Below, piece by piece: positions 25,545 to 33,956 of a stretch of 64,000 nt of DNA. Within the stretch, counting starts at the first letter, position 1, and every line of letters starts with the position of its first letter. Location of the stretch: contig JAHFBG010000001.1 in the NCBI GenBank assembly GCA_023250155.1, positions 311,131-375,130 on the forward strand, written 5' to 3'. This DNA is from Candidatus Melainabacteria bacterium (GTDB taxonomy: Bacteria > Cyanobacteriota > Vampirovibrionia > 2-02-FULL-35-15). The position numbers and the translations under genes were made by a program. A model generated the notes under the pieces. It was not told where the DNA came from. It did no database searches and saw only the letters and a program-made list of their open reading frames with translations.

Positions 25545-27821
25545 ATGCAGATTTTACAAAACAAAAAAACATTTCTTTTTCTCTTGCTACTTTCTTTCCT
25601 CTTTAATTTTTTACCCTCATATTCCAAATCAAATTTCAAACCACCAGGTTTAAATACTACAGACTTTGCATTTAATGGTCCTGTAAATGCAATAGTTAGA
25701 GACGAAATGACTGGAATAGTTTATATAGGAGGACAATTTACACAAGTTGGGCAAAATTTTGGAGCTGGTGTACCTATAGACATTTCTACAGGAACCGCAC
25801 AAAGTAAATTTCCAAAAGTAATTGGGATAATTAATGCGATTACATCTGATGATCATGGAGGGTGGTATATAGGTGGAGCTTTTAGGTCTGTAGGTGGTAT
25901 ACCAAGGGACAACCTGGCTCATATTTTATCTGATGGAACAGTGGATCTAAACTGGAATCCTCGTGTAGTTAGCTTTGTTATTAATGCTTTAGCAATAAGT
26001 GGATCAACCATTTATATTGGAGGATCATTTACTAAAATTGGAGATGTAGAAAGAAACAATTTGGCTGCAATAGGAATAGATGGTACTCTTCAAAGCTGGA
26101 ATCCTAATGTAAAAGGACGTATTGATGCTTTAGCAATAAGTGGATCAACCATTTATGTTGGAGGATTATTTACTAAAATTGGAGATGTAGAAAGAAATAA
26201 TTTAGCAGCAATTGGAATAGATGGAACCCTTTTAGATTGGAGCCCTCGTATAACTGGTACCAATATAACTCCTACCGTTAACACATTAAAAGTAAGTGGA
26301 TCAACAGTTTACATTGGTGGATATTTTACTCGTGTTAATGAAAAACCAAGAAATAATTTAGCAGCAATTGGAATAGATGGAACTCTTTTAAATTGGAATC
26401 CTAGTATTAGTAACGATGAAAAGGATGAATATGGGTATATCCCTTCATCTGTCGAAACATTGGAAGTGAATGGATCAACAGTTTACATTGGTGGATATTT
26501 TACTCATGTTAATGAAAAACCAAGAAATAATTTAGCAGCAATTGGAATAGATGGAACCCTTTTAGATTGGAATCCTAACATTACTGGTTATTATGATGAT
26601 ATATTTACTCCTCCCGTCAAAACTTTAGCAATAAGTGGATCAACCATTTATGTTGGTGGTGAGTTCAATACAGTAGGAGATGTAGAAAGAAATAATTTGG
26701 CCGCAGTAGGAATAGATGGGACCCTTTTAAGTTGGGATCCTAACATTAGTGATTCTGTTAATGCTTTAGCAATAAGTGGATCAACTGTTTATGCTGGTGG
26801 TAAGTTCAGTACAGTAGGAGGGGTTGAAAGGAAGAATTTAGTAGCAATTGGTACTAATGGTACTTTATTGGATTGGAGTCCTAGTGTAAAAGATGTAAAA
26901 GTGGAGAACGATTATAGTTCTGTTAATGCTTTAGCAATAAGTGGATCAACCATTTATGTTGGTGGTGAGTTCAGCGCTGTAGATGGAGTTGAAAGAAAGA
27001 ATTTAGCAGCAATTGATACTAATGGTACTTTATTGGATTGGAGTCCTAGCGTAGGAATGGAAAGTGGTGATTGTGAGGATGGTTATTGCTTTGTTAATGC
27101 TTTAGCAATAAGCGGATCAACTGTTTATGTTGGTGGTGAGTTCAGCGCTGTAGATGGAATTGAAAGAAAGAATTTAGCAGCAATTGATACTAATGGTACT
27201 TTATTTGATTGGAGCCCTAGTGTAGATGTTGATGATAATGATGAGAATTATACTAAGTCAGCTTCTGTTAAAACATTGGGAATAAAAGGTTCAATCATTT
27301 ACGTGGGAGGATTTTTTGATAAAGTAAACAATATAAGAAGAAAAAGTTTGGCAGCCATTGGGAAAGACGGTGCCCTTAAAAACTGGAATCCTAATTTTAA
27401 GAGTAATTATTCCTTAGTTAATAGCATATTAATAAAAGGCTCAACTGTTTATTTTGGTGGACTCTTTAATATAGTGGGGAAAACAAAAAGAAATAATATA
27501 GCAGCGATTAGAACCAGTGGTGTTATTAAAGATTGGAATCCTAATATTTATACCCCTGATGTTTATTCAGGTGTCAAAACTTTAGCAATAAGTGGATCAA
27601 CCATTTATGTTGGAGGAAATTTTACTAAAATCGGAGATGTAGAAAGAAACAATTTGGCTGCAATAGGAATAGATGGTACTCTTCAAAGCTGGAATCCTAA
27701 TGTAAAAGGACGTATTGATGCTTTAGCAATAAGCGATTCAGCTATTTATGTTGGTGGATACTTTACCTCAATAGATAATGAACCAAGATCCAATTTTGCA
27801 TCTTTTAATATTCCTAAATGA
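25545..27821 (+). CDS. Secreted DUF5122 beta-propeller protein, 14 repeats (paralog A)
   Basis: The ATG at 25545 is chosen because its product, starting MQILQNKKTFLFLLLLSF, matches the starts of paralogs at 28360 and 32764; an upstream in-frame ATG (25479) lies in the end of the toxin gene. After a signal peptide (about 1-30) come about 14 repeats of roughly 47 residues: ALAISGSTIYVGG-x-FT, then RNNLAAIGIDGTL and WNPNV. This is the DUF5122 type of beta-propeller, so 14 repeats fit two seven-bladed propellers. No catalytic motif is seen; binding or surface adhesion is a guess. Conserved TATACT at about 25531 precedes it. Repeats 3 and 13 share identical DNA. Confidence 0.82.
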   Translation: MQILQNKKTFLFLLLLSFLFNFLPSYSKSNFKPPGLNTTDFAFNGPVNAIVRDEMTGIVYIGGQFTQVGQNFGAGVPIDISTGTAQSKFPKVIGIINAITSDDHGGWYIGGAFRSVGGIPRDNLAHILSDGTVDLNWNPRVVSFVINALAISGSTIYIGGSFTKIGDVERNNLAAIGIDGTLQSWNPNVKGRIDALAISGSTIYVGGLFTKIGDVERNNLAAIGIDGTLLDWSPRITGTNITPTVNTLKVSGSTVYIGGYFTRVNEKPRNNLAAIGIDGTLLNWNPSISNDEKDEYGYIPSSVETLEVNGSTVYIGGYFTHVNEKPRNNLAAIGIDGTLLDWNPNITGYYDDIFTPPVKTLAISGSTIYVGGEFNTVGDVERNNLAAVGIDGTLLSWDPNISDSVNALAISGSTVYAGGKFSTVGGVERKNLVAIGTNGTLLDWSPSVKDVKVENDYSSVNALAISGSTIYVGGEFSAVDGVERKNLAAIDTNGTLLDWSPSVGMESGDCEDGYCFVNALAISGSTVYVGGEFSAVDGIERKNLAAIDTNGTLFDWSPSVDVDDNDENYTKSASVKTLGIKGSIIYVGGFFDKVNNIRRKSLAAIGKDGALKNWNPNFKSNYSLVNSILIKGSTVYFGGLFNIVGKTKRNNIAAIRTSGVIKDWNPNIYTPDVYSGVKTLAISGSTIYVGGNFTKIGDVERNNLAAIGIDGTLQSWNPNVKGRIDALAISDSAIYVGGYFTSIDNEPRSNFASFNIPK

Positions 27822-27949
27822 AGGTTAAAATATGTGTTCAGGGAGGTATAAATTAAGCAGCTACCTTACAAAGAGCAAGGTTTACAAGGTGGTGAACCTC
27901 GTTCTTGCCTCGCCCATGAAATGGGTGGGAAGTAGTCCTCCAGGATTTA
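27822..27949 (+). repeat. Dispersed repeat R1 (with hairpin insert)
   Basis: A full copy: AAGGTTAAAATAT at the left, GGTATAAATTAAGCAGC in the middle, a stem ACCTT...AAGGT, then GGTG-GTGAACCTCGTT, the hairpin insert CGCCCAT-GAA-ATGGGTG, and the right end ending CCTCCAGGATTT. It begins at the stop of paralog A. Confidence 0.8.
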
Positions 27950-27971
27950 TAAAGATAGGTATAATAAAGAC

Positions 27972-28157
27972 ATGAGTTCACAGAAAAAAATCAGATACAT
28001 TTATGATGACAAAGGTAATAAGACTGATGTCATTATTCCTATTAACAAGTATGAAAACTTACTTGAAGATTTGGCTGACTTACAAGCCATTGAAGATCGT
28101 AGACATAAAAAATCTATCCCATGTGAAGAAGTGAAAAAGAGATTTACTAACAAATGA
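27972..28157 (+). CDS. RelB/Phd-type antitoxin (partner of a decayed toxin)
   Basis: The 61 residues (IRYIYDDKGNKTDVIIPINK, YENLLEDLADLQAIEDRRHK, then SIPCEEVKKRF) form a complete antitoxin of the same general type as the one at 25046, with the C-terminal toxin-wrapping helix intact. The next gene is only a toxin remnant, so this antitoxin may be orphaned. Its place relative to the beta-propeller gene copies the layout of the first module. Confidence 0.7.
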   Translation: MSSQKKIRYIYDDKGNKTDVIIPINKYENLLEDLADLQAIEDRRHKKSIPCEEVKKRFTNK

Positions 28158-28305
28158 TCCAAGACCAATGGGTGTTAAAAAACTTAAGAATGATACTAGT
28201 TGTCGTATTAGAGTAGGCATATATAGAGTAGTTTATGAGATTGATGATAAAAACAAAATAATAACGGTCTATAAAATTAGGCATAGGAAAGACGCTTATA
28301 GATAG
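28156..28305 (+). pseudogene. RelE toxin remnant (C-terminal half)
   Basis: The frame reads DPRPMGVKKLKNDTSCRIRV then GIYRVVYEIDDKNKI and ends IRHRKDAYR-stop, matching the second half of the RelE toxin at 25250 (GYRLRVGDYRIIYEVDE...GHRKDVYR). About the first 35-40 residues are missing, so the toxin is inactive unless an internal ATG (28168) gives a short product. It documents decay of a duplicated toxin-antitoxin module. Confidence 0.75.
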
Positions 28306-28359
28306 GCTTTTATCTTATAAGCTCAGTTTATATATCTCAGGTATACTAGAAAACACAAC

Positions 28360-30624
28360 ATGAAAATTGTTCAAAACAAAAAAACATTTCTTTTTCTCTT
28401 GCTACTTTCTTTATTCTTTAATTTTTTACCATCTGTTGCCAAATCAAATTTCAAATCACCAGTTTTAAATCCCTCAGACCTCGCGTTTAATGGTCCTATA
28501 CGTTCAATAGTTAAAGATGAAAAGACTGGTATTGTTTATGTAGGTGGAAGTTTTACACGAGTTGGGAAAGATTCTGGATTTGGAGTACCTATAGAGATTT
28601 CTACAGGAAAATCACAAGCTACCTTTCCAAAAGTAAATGGTGAAATTAAAGCAGTGCTATCTGATGGTTCTGGAGGATGGTATATTGGTGGGGATTTTAC
28701 CTTAGTAGGAGAAGTAACAAAAAATCACTTAGCTCATATTCTATCTAATGGAACAGTAGATAAAAATTGGAATCCAGATGTAGATGGTACTGTTAATGCT
28801 CTTGTAAAAAAACGAACAACGATTTATATTGGTGGGAGGTTTAATAGAATAGGAGAAATTGAAAGAAATTCTTTAGCCGCTATAAAAACTGATGGTACTC
28901 TTGAAGATTGGTCTCCTACAGTTGATGGTTCTATTAACGCTTTAGCAATACAAGGTTTAACCCTTTATATTGGTGGTGATTTTAGACATATAAATGGCGA
29001 AGAAAGAATTAGTTTGGCAGCAATAAGAACAAATGGTAAAGTTACAGATTGGAATCCCAATGCACAGTCTTACCCTATCTATATTACGACAATAAAGACA
29101 GGTGGTTCAACTGTATACATAGGAGGATTCTTTGATAAAGTAGGAAAAGCAAAAAGAAATCATTTAGCAGCAATTGGGATAGATGGCACCATTAAAAATT
29201 GGAATCCTAATATTGGAAAATATCAAGATATATATGCACTAGAGGTAGATGGTTCAACTGTTTATGTTGGTGGGGGATTTAGTGGGGGAAGAGCGTCGGC
29301 ATTAGATTGTTTAGCAGCGGTTGGAACTGATGGTACTGTTAAAGATTGGAATCCAGATATAAGCGGTATTGTTTATACTTTAGTAAAAGAAGGACACACT
29401 ATTTATGTAGGTGGGGATCTGAAAATAGGGAAAGAGCAGCAAGTAGGGGAGAAAACAAAAAAAAGGGGTTTAGTAGCAGTAGGAACTAATGGTACTGTTA
29501 AAGATTATGGTGCTAGTATAGGTGAAGGTATTCATTCTATCGCAATAAGTGGATCAAAGATTTTTATTGGTGGACCATATTCCATAGTAATAGGAAAACA
29601 AAGAGATGGTTTAGCGGCAATAGGTACAGATGGTATTCTTGAAGATTGGTCACCTGCAGTTGACGGTTCTGTTAGTGCTTTAGCAATAAAAGATTCAACT
29701 ATTTATGTTGGTGGTAAATTTGGGAACATAAATAACACAGCAAGAGGTAATTTAGCAGCAATAGGAACTGATGGCACTCTTCTTAAAGACTGGAATCCTA
29801 ATGTTAGACATGATGATAGCCCTTGGGTATATGCGCTAGAAATAGATGGTCCGACTATTTATGTTGGTGGTATGTTTACTACAGTAGAAGGAAAAGAAAG
29901 AAATAATTTAGCAGCAATAGGTACAGATGGTACTCTTAAAGATTGGAATCCTAATGTTACTGGAAAAAATCTTGAGTTACATGGTGAGGATGGGATAACA
30001 AGGCAGGTTGAAGGTTCATCGATAAATGCTTTAATTTTTAATGATTCAACTATATATGCAGGGGGAGATTTTACTAAAATAGGAGGGATAGAGAGAAATA
30101 ATTTAGCAGCAATAAGAACTGATGGCACTCTTAAAGATTGGAACCCTAATGTAAATGCTACTGGTACAGTAAATGCTTTGGCATTAGATAATTCAACTGT
30201 TTACATAGGCGGAGGATTTACTAAAATAGGAGAAATACAAAGAAATGGTTTAGTAGCAATAGGAATCGATAGTACTCTTAAAGATTGGAACCCTAATATA
30301 GCGGTAACAAGTGTAGAGCGAGGTTTTGTTACTGCATTAGCAATAAGTGGTCCAACCATTTATATTGGCGGTAATTTTAGGGATGTAAATGGAAAAGAAA
30401 GAAATGGTTTAGCAGCAATAGGAACTGATGGTACTCTTAAAGACTGGAACCCTAATCTTAGACCTTATGAGGAACTTAATTCTCTTGTTAGACATGTTTA
30501 CAACCCTGTGGTACATGCACTAGAAATAGATGGTTCAACTGTTTATGTTGGTGGAGGTTTTACTAGCATTGGAGATGAAGTAAGATCAATTTTTGCATCT
30601 TTTAGTATTCCTGAGGAAGATTAA
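28360..30624 (+). CDS. Secreted DUF5122 beta-propeller protein, 14 repeats (paralog B)
   Basis: MKIVQNKKTFLFLLLLSLFF is a signal peptide closely matching paralogs A and C. About 14 repeats follow with the same pattern (TIYVGG-x-F, RNNLAAIGTDGTL, DWNPNV). Repeat 7 and 8 are the most diverged (TIYVGGDLKIGKEQQ, KIFIGGPYSIV). The 60 bases before the start resemble those before paralog A, including GGTATACT, so the whole block toxin-plus-propeller was duplicated. Its stop lies inside the left end of repeat R2. Confidence 0.82.
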   Translation: MKIVQNKKTFLFLLLLSLFFNFLPSVAKSNFKSPVLNPSDLAFNGPIRSIVKDEKTGIVYVGGSFTRVGKDSGFGVPIEISTGKSQATFPKVNGEIKAVLSDGSGGWYIGGDFTLVGEVTKNHLAHILSNGTVDKNWNPDVDGTVNALVKKRTTIYIGGRFNRIGEIERNSLAAIKTDGTLEDWSPTVDGSINALAIQGLTLYIGGDFRHINGEERISLAAIRTNGKVTDWNPNAQSYPIYITTIKTGGSTVYIGGFFDKVGKAKRNHLAAIGIDGTIKNWNPNIGKYQDIYALEVDGSTVYVGGGFSGGRASALDCLAAVGTDGTVKDWNPDISGIVYTLVKEGHTIYVGGDLKIGKEQQVGEKTKKRGLVAVGTNGTVKDYGASIGEGIHSIAISGSKIFIGGPYSIVIGKQRDGLAAIGTDGILEDWSPAVDGSVSALAIKDSTIYVGGKFGNINNTARGNLAAIGTDGTLLKDWNPNVRHDDSPWVYALEIDGPTIYVGGMFTTVEGKERNNLAAIGTDGTLKDWNPNVTGKNLELHGEDGITRQVEGSSINALIFNDSTIYAGGDFTKIGGIERNNLAAIRTDGTLKDWNPNVNATGTVNALALDNSTVYIGGGFTKIGEIQRNGLVAIGIDSTLKDWNPNIAVTSVERGFVTALAISGPTIYIGGNFRDVNGKERNGLAAIGTDGTLKDWNPNLRPYEELNSLVRHVYNPVVHALEIDGSTVYVGGGFTSIGDEVRSIFASFSIPEED

Positions 30625-30711
30625 AATATAAGTATCCGAGGTATAAATTAAGCAGCCATCTTATGAAAAGTTAGATTTGTAAGGTGGGAAACATCGTTAA
30701 CTAATGCTGCC
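30621..30711 (+). repeat. Dispersed repeat R2 (no hairpin insert)
   Basis: AGATTAAAATAT, GAGGTATAAATTAAGCAGCC, stem ATCTTA...TTAGAT, GGTGGGAAACATCGTTAACTAA. The uninterrupted GTTAAC core is seen here. The right end overlaps the last codons of brnA. Confidence 0.78.
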
Positions 30712-30952
30712 TATGCGCATTCATAAATGCTTTTAACACTGCATTAATTTTTGTTTGATATTTTTCACCCTGTAATTTAAACCACTCCAGTACATCACTG
30801 TCTATTCTGAATGATATGGCAGTTTTAGTCTTAGGCATTTCTAAATCAGCTTTTTTAAAAAAGCTCTCACTAAGTTCTGGAATATCAGAATAATCAATAT
30901 CTTCATCTCTAATTGATTTTAGTGCTTTAGCTCTTTTCTTTGAGATACTCAT
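30701..30952 (-). CDS. brnA: BrnA antitoxin (first copy)
   Basis: I choose the ATG at 30952 (MSISKKRAKALKSI), which has AAAGGA upstream; a longer frame starts at 30982. Family motifs are DEDIDYSDIPELSESFF and AISFRIDSDVLEWFKLQG followed by YQTKINAVLKAFM, the ribbon-helix-helix DNA-binding part. BrnA neutralises BrnT and represses the operon. It overlaps the 3' end of brnT by 26 bases. Confidence 0.92.
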   Translation of the reverse strand: MSISKKRAKALKSIRDEDIDYSDIPELSESFFKKADLEMPKTKTAISFRIDSDVLEWFKLQGEKYQTKINAVLKAFMNAHRQH

Positions 30953-31214
30953 AATATAGTGTCCTTTCTTTTTTGTTTGCAATTCTTGCCGATATTATTC
31001 TTGTTTTTCCTTTCCTATCTGTGTGAATCACTACCGTAACTGCTACCCTACGCTCAAGTTCTCCTATGCTAATTTTTCTAGTCTCTCCATATTCTTTACG
31101 TTTATCTTCAATGGTAAGCACAGGGCCATAAAATATGGTCTTTGCTTCACCAAAACTGATTCCATGTTTTTGTAGGTTCGCTTCATCTTTCTTTTTGTCC
31201 CATTCAAATTTCAT
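30927..31214 (-). CDS. brnT: BrnT ribonuclease toxin (first copy)
   Basis: The product begins MKFEWDKKKDEANLQKHGIS and continues FGEAKTIF, RKISIGELERRVAVTVV and RIISARIANKKERTLY, the complete BrnT pattern of a RelE-fold ribonuclease. The toxin precedes the antitoxin, as is usual in brnTA. Upstream (about 31216-31235) ATTGT...ACAAT forms a small dyad near the promoter, probably the BrnA operator. Confidence 0.92.
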   Translation of the reverse strand: MKFEWDKKKDEANLQKHGISFGEAKTIFYGPVLTIEDKRKEYGETRKISIGELERRVAVTVVIHTDRKGKTRIISARIANKKERTLYYEYLKEKS

Positions 31215-31280
31215 TTATTGTATACACAATCTGTATATATTGTACCAATACTTGATTAAGATTAAACTATTGCTTTTGAT

Positions 31281-31312
31281 AAAAGGTCAAGATTCACAAG
31301 GTGGGAAACACC
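31281..31312 (+). repeat. Dispersed repeat fragment
   Basis: AAAAGGTCAAGATTCACAAGGTGGGAAACA matches the middle of the dispersed repeat (AAGATTCACAAGGTGGGAAACA in R5). Both outer ends are lost. It separates brnTA from the Fic gene. Confidence 0.6.
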
Positions 31313-31344
31313 TATCACTACTAATTTTAGAACTAGAAAGTATT

Positions 31345-32463
31345 TCAATGCAAATCTAATTCATAGCTAACATTTCGCCCTTCACCAGGAAGTCGTTTTA
31401 TAGCTTGTATTGTTAATAGTTCAGTTAAATCTCTTGTTGCAGTAGCCTTTGAACACTTAGTAATAGCAATATATTTTCTAGCAGTCACTCCTCCTTTAAA
31501 TCCAAGAGGACCTTCTTCTAACATTCGATTAATAACTTTCCTTTGTCTTTGATTCAGTTCATTTTTAAACTTGTCAAAAAATCTTGATTTTTCAAGTATA
31601 AATGTTAATTGTGATTTTGTTCTAACAATTGAAGCATTGATCATCTCTAAAAAGTATTTAATCCAATCAGTAATTTCATTTGATTTTTGAGCTCTCTCAA
31701 GGTTTAAATAATAACTTTTTTTATTAGCTTCAATTTCTTGAGATAAGCTAATTAAAATTGGATGTCCTAAACTTTGAGCTAAAGCTTTTTCTGAAATTGC
31801 TCGCCCAATGCGACCATTACCATCTTCAAAAGGATGAATAGATTCAAAATACAAATGAGCAATGGCAGATCTTACAGGAGTTGCTTTAATTTCATATTCT
31901 CCTCCTGGTGCAGTCTGGTTAAACCATTGAATAAACTTTTTCATTTCTATATCAATATCTTTTGATGGTGGAGCCATAAAATAGATTTTTTCTTTACCAA
32001 TAGACCCAGAAACTACTTGCATGGGTTCTTTGTGTGTACGATATTTACCTATATCCATTTTGCTAGATCCAATTTGTCCTTGAAATAACATTAAGTGCCA
32101 CTCATTTAACATTTTCTTTGAAAGCGGCTTATTAAAAGTTTGATAAGCATCTATCATTACCTTACTAATACCTTCTGCTTTTAAATCTTTAATTTGTTTT
32201 ATTTTTGTATTTAATCCAAAGTGATTTCTAATTGAGGAAAGCACGTCTTCCCTGCTGACAAACTCTCCTTCAATTGCTGAGGTTTTAACCGCTTCAGAAA
32301 CCATAAAATATATTATTGTTTCTTGTTTAATATCTTCTGGTAAAGCTGTTATGTTTCCAGCAAACATACTAATGTTCTTTAAACAGTCATATGCTAATTC
32401 ATTAACTTCCGATGTATTATACCGAAAATTAGTCCAGTCATTAAGTTGCCAATTATATTTCAT
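31345..32463 (-). CDS. Fic family protein (class II, with winged-helix tail)
   Basis: The 372 residues have an N-terminal inhibitory motif (KTSAIEGEFVS, S/T-xxx-E-G form), the Fic core with HPFEDGNGRIGR at about residue 217, and a C-terminal winged helix (about 300-368: GVTARKYIAITKCSKATATR). Fic proteins transfer AMP from ATP to target Ser, Thr or Tyr; the N-terminal Glu blocks ATP until relieved. All catalytic residues are present. The promoter carries repeats of TGAGCCGATT that could be bound by the protein's own winged helix. Confidence 0.9.
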   Translation of the reverse strand: MKYNWQLNDWTNFRYNTSEVNELAYDCLKNISMFAGNITALPEDIKQETIIYFMVSEAVKTSAIEGEFVSREDVLSSIRNHFGLNTKIKQIKDLKAEGISKVMIDAYQTFNKPLSKKMLNEWHLMLFQGQIGSSKMDIGKYRTHKEPMQVVSGSIGKEKIYFMAPPSKDIDIEMKKFIQWFNQTAPGGEYEIKATPVRSAIAHLYFESIHPFEDGNGRIGRAISEKALAQSLGHPILISLSQEIEANKKSYYLNLERAQKSNEITDWIKYFLEMINASIVRTKSQLTFILEKSRFFDKFKNELNQRQRKVINRMLEEGPLGFKGGVTARKYIAITKCSKATATRDLTELLTIQAIKRLPGEGRNVSYELDLH

Positions 32464-32480
32464 GAGTCATATAAAATCGC

Positions 32481-32535
32481 TAATCGGCTCAATTATACCA
32501 CTTTTTTGAGCCGATTAAACTATGCAATCGGCTCA
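32481..32535 (-). promoter_or_regulatory. Triple operator at the Fic promoter
   Basis: TAATCGGCTCAA (32481-32492) and TTGAGCCGATTA (32506-32517) form a perfect 12-bp inverted repeat around a minus-strand TATAAT (32492-32497). A third copy AATCGGCTCA lies at 32526-32535. A dimeric regulator bound here would cover the -10 and -35 regions of the gene starting at 32463. Confidence 0.65.
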
Positions 32536-32594
32536 CGAGATAAGGTTGTATAGGATTGGCAATAAATTAGATCTGTTCCTGCAAACCCTGTAAA

Positions 32595-32716
32595 AAGGTT
32601 AAAATATCTATTAAAGAGGTATAGCTTAAGCAGCTCTCAATAATGTAATAGCGTGGGAAACATCGTTCTTGCCTCGCCCATGAAATGGGTGGGAACTAGT
32701 CCTCCAAGATTTTAAT
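32595..32716 (+). repeat. Dispersed repeat R3 (with hairpin insert)
   Basis: AAGGTTAAAATATCTATTAA, GAGGTATAGCTTAAGCAGC, a variable middle CTCAATAATGTAATAGCG, TGGGAAACATCGTT, the insert CGCCCAT-GAA-ATGGGTG, then GGAACTAGTCCTCCAAGATT. It lies between the Fic promoter and paralog C. Confidence 0.8.
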
Positions 32717-32763
32717 CCTTCACGACACTCAGATTTTCGCTTTTGGTAAAATAAAGATATCTT

Positions 32764-33876
32764 ATGCAGATTTTACAAAACAAAAAAACATTTATTTTTC
32801 TCTTAATACTTTCTTTCCTCTTTAATTTTTTACCATCATATGCTGAATCAAACCTCAAACCACCAGTTTTAAACTCTTCAGATCTAGCCTTTAATGATCA
32901 CATAAGTGCAATAGTCGTAGATGAAATGACTGGCATCGCTTATGTTGGTGGACATTTTACGAAAGTAGGAGAGGTAGAGAGGAATCATTTAGCAGCAATA
33001 GGACCAGATGGTACTCTGTTAAACTGGAATCCTAATGCAGACCTTCCTGTATATGCACTAGCAATCAGTGATTCAATTATTTATGTTGGCGGAGATTTGA
33101 CTAAAGTAAAAGGAACAGAAAGAAATGGATTAGCCGCAATAGGTACTGATGAAACTCTTAAAGATTGGAATCCTAATGTTACTGGTATTGTTTCTGCATT
33201 AGCAATAAAAGATTCAACTATTTATGTTGGTGGATATTTCTCAAAGGTAGGAGGGATAGAAAGAAATCGCTTAGCAGCAATAAGGACTGATGGTACCCTT
33301 CAAAACTGGAATCCTAATGTTACTGGTAATAGTATTAATGCTCTTATAACAAAAGACTCAACTATTTATGCTGGTGGAGTATTTACAAAAATAGAAGGAA
33401 TAGAAAGAAATAATCTAGCAGCAATAGGAACTGATGGAACTCTTTTAGATTGGAATCCTAATGCTGATGCTTTTGTTACTGCACTAATAATACAGGATTC
33501 AACTATTTATGTTGGTGGAGGTTTTACTAAAATAAATGGAAGAAAAAGAAACTACTTAGCAGCAATAAGAACAAATGGCACACTAAAACGCTGGACTCCT
33601 AATGTGAATAACTCTATCTTTGGCTTAGCAATGAACGATTCAACTATTTATATTGGTGGAGCCTTTACCAAAATAAATGGAAGAAAAAGAAACTACTTAG
33701 CAGCAATAAGACCGGACGGTACTCTGTTAAACTGGAATCCTAATGCAGATGGCGATAATTTTACTTCTATCCATACTCTGGCAATAAGCAATTCAACTAT
33801 TTATATTGGTGGACCATTTGCTAGAGGTGATTCAGGACCAACCCCCAACTTTGCATCTTTTAGTATTCCTAAATGA
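32764..33876 (+). CDS. Secreted DUF5122 beta-propeller protein, 7 repeats (paralog C)
   Basis: MQILQNKKTFIFLLILSFLF matches the signal peptide of paralog A almost residue for residue. Seven repeats follow (first TGIAYVGGHFTKVGEVERN, last TIYIGGPFARGDS), exactly half of paralogs A and B and enough for one seven-bladed propeller. The ending ASFSIPK is shared with A and B. There is no toxin-antitoxin pair in front, but the leader resembles the one before the relBE-like pair at 25046. Repeat R4 begins at its stop. Confidence 0.85.
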   Translation: MQILQNKKTFIFLLILSFLFNFLPSYAESNLKPPVLNSSDLAFNDHISAIVVDEMTGIAYVGGHFTKVGEVERNHLAAIGPDGTLLNWNPNADLPVYALAISDSIIYVGGDLTKVKGTERNGLAAIGTDETLKDWNPNVTGIVSALAIKDSTIYVGGYFSKVGGIERNRLAAIRTDGTLQNWNPNVTGNSINALITKDSTIYAGGVFTKIEGIERNNLAAIGTDGTLLDWNPNADAFVTALIIQDSTIYVGGGFTKINGRKRNYLAAIRTNGTLKRWTPNVNNSIFGLAMNDSTIYIGGAFTKINGRKRNYLAAIRPDGTLLNWNPNADGDNFTSIHTLAISNSTIYIGGPFARGDSGPTPNFASFSIPK

Positions 33877-33953
33877 AGGTTAAAATATCTATTAAAGAGG
33901 TATAAATTAAGCAGCTACCTTACAAAGAGCAAGGTTTACAAGGTGGGAAACAG
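33876..33953 (+). repeat. Dispersed repeat R4 (right end lost)
   Basis: AAGGTTAAAATATCTATTAA, GAGGTATAAATTAAGCAGC, stem ACCTT...AAGGT, GGTGGGAAACAG. The copy breaks off where the 3' end of the ATPase gene begins, so the GTTAAC core and right end are missing. Confidence 0.78.
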
Positions 33954-33956
33954 TGA

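Noticed and set aside
25479..25545. Longer N-terminus of the first beta-propeller protein
   Set aside because: The extra 22 residues overlap the toxin gene end and are absent in both paralogs, whose starts match the ATG at 25545.
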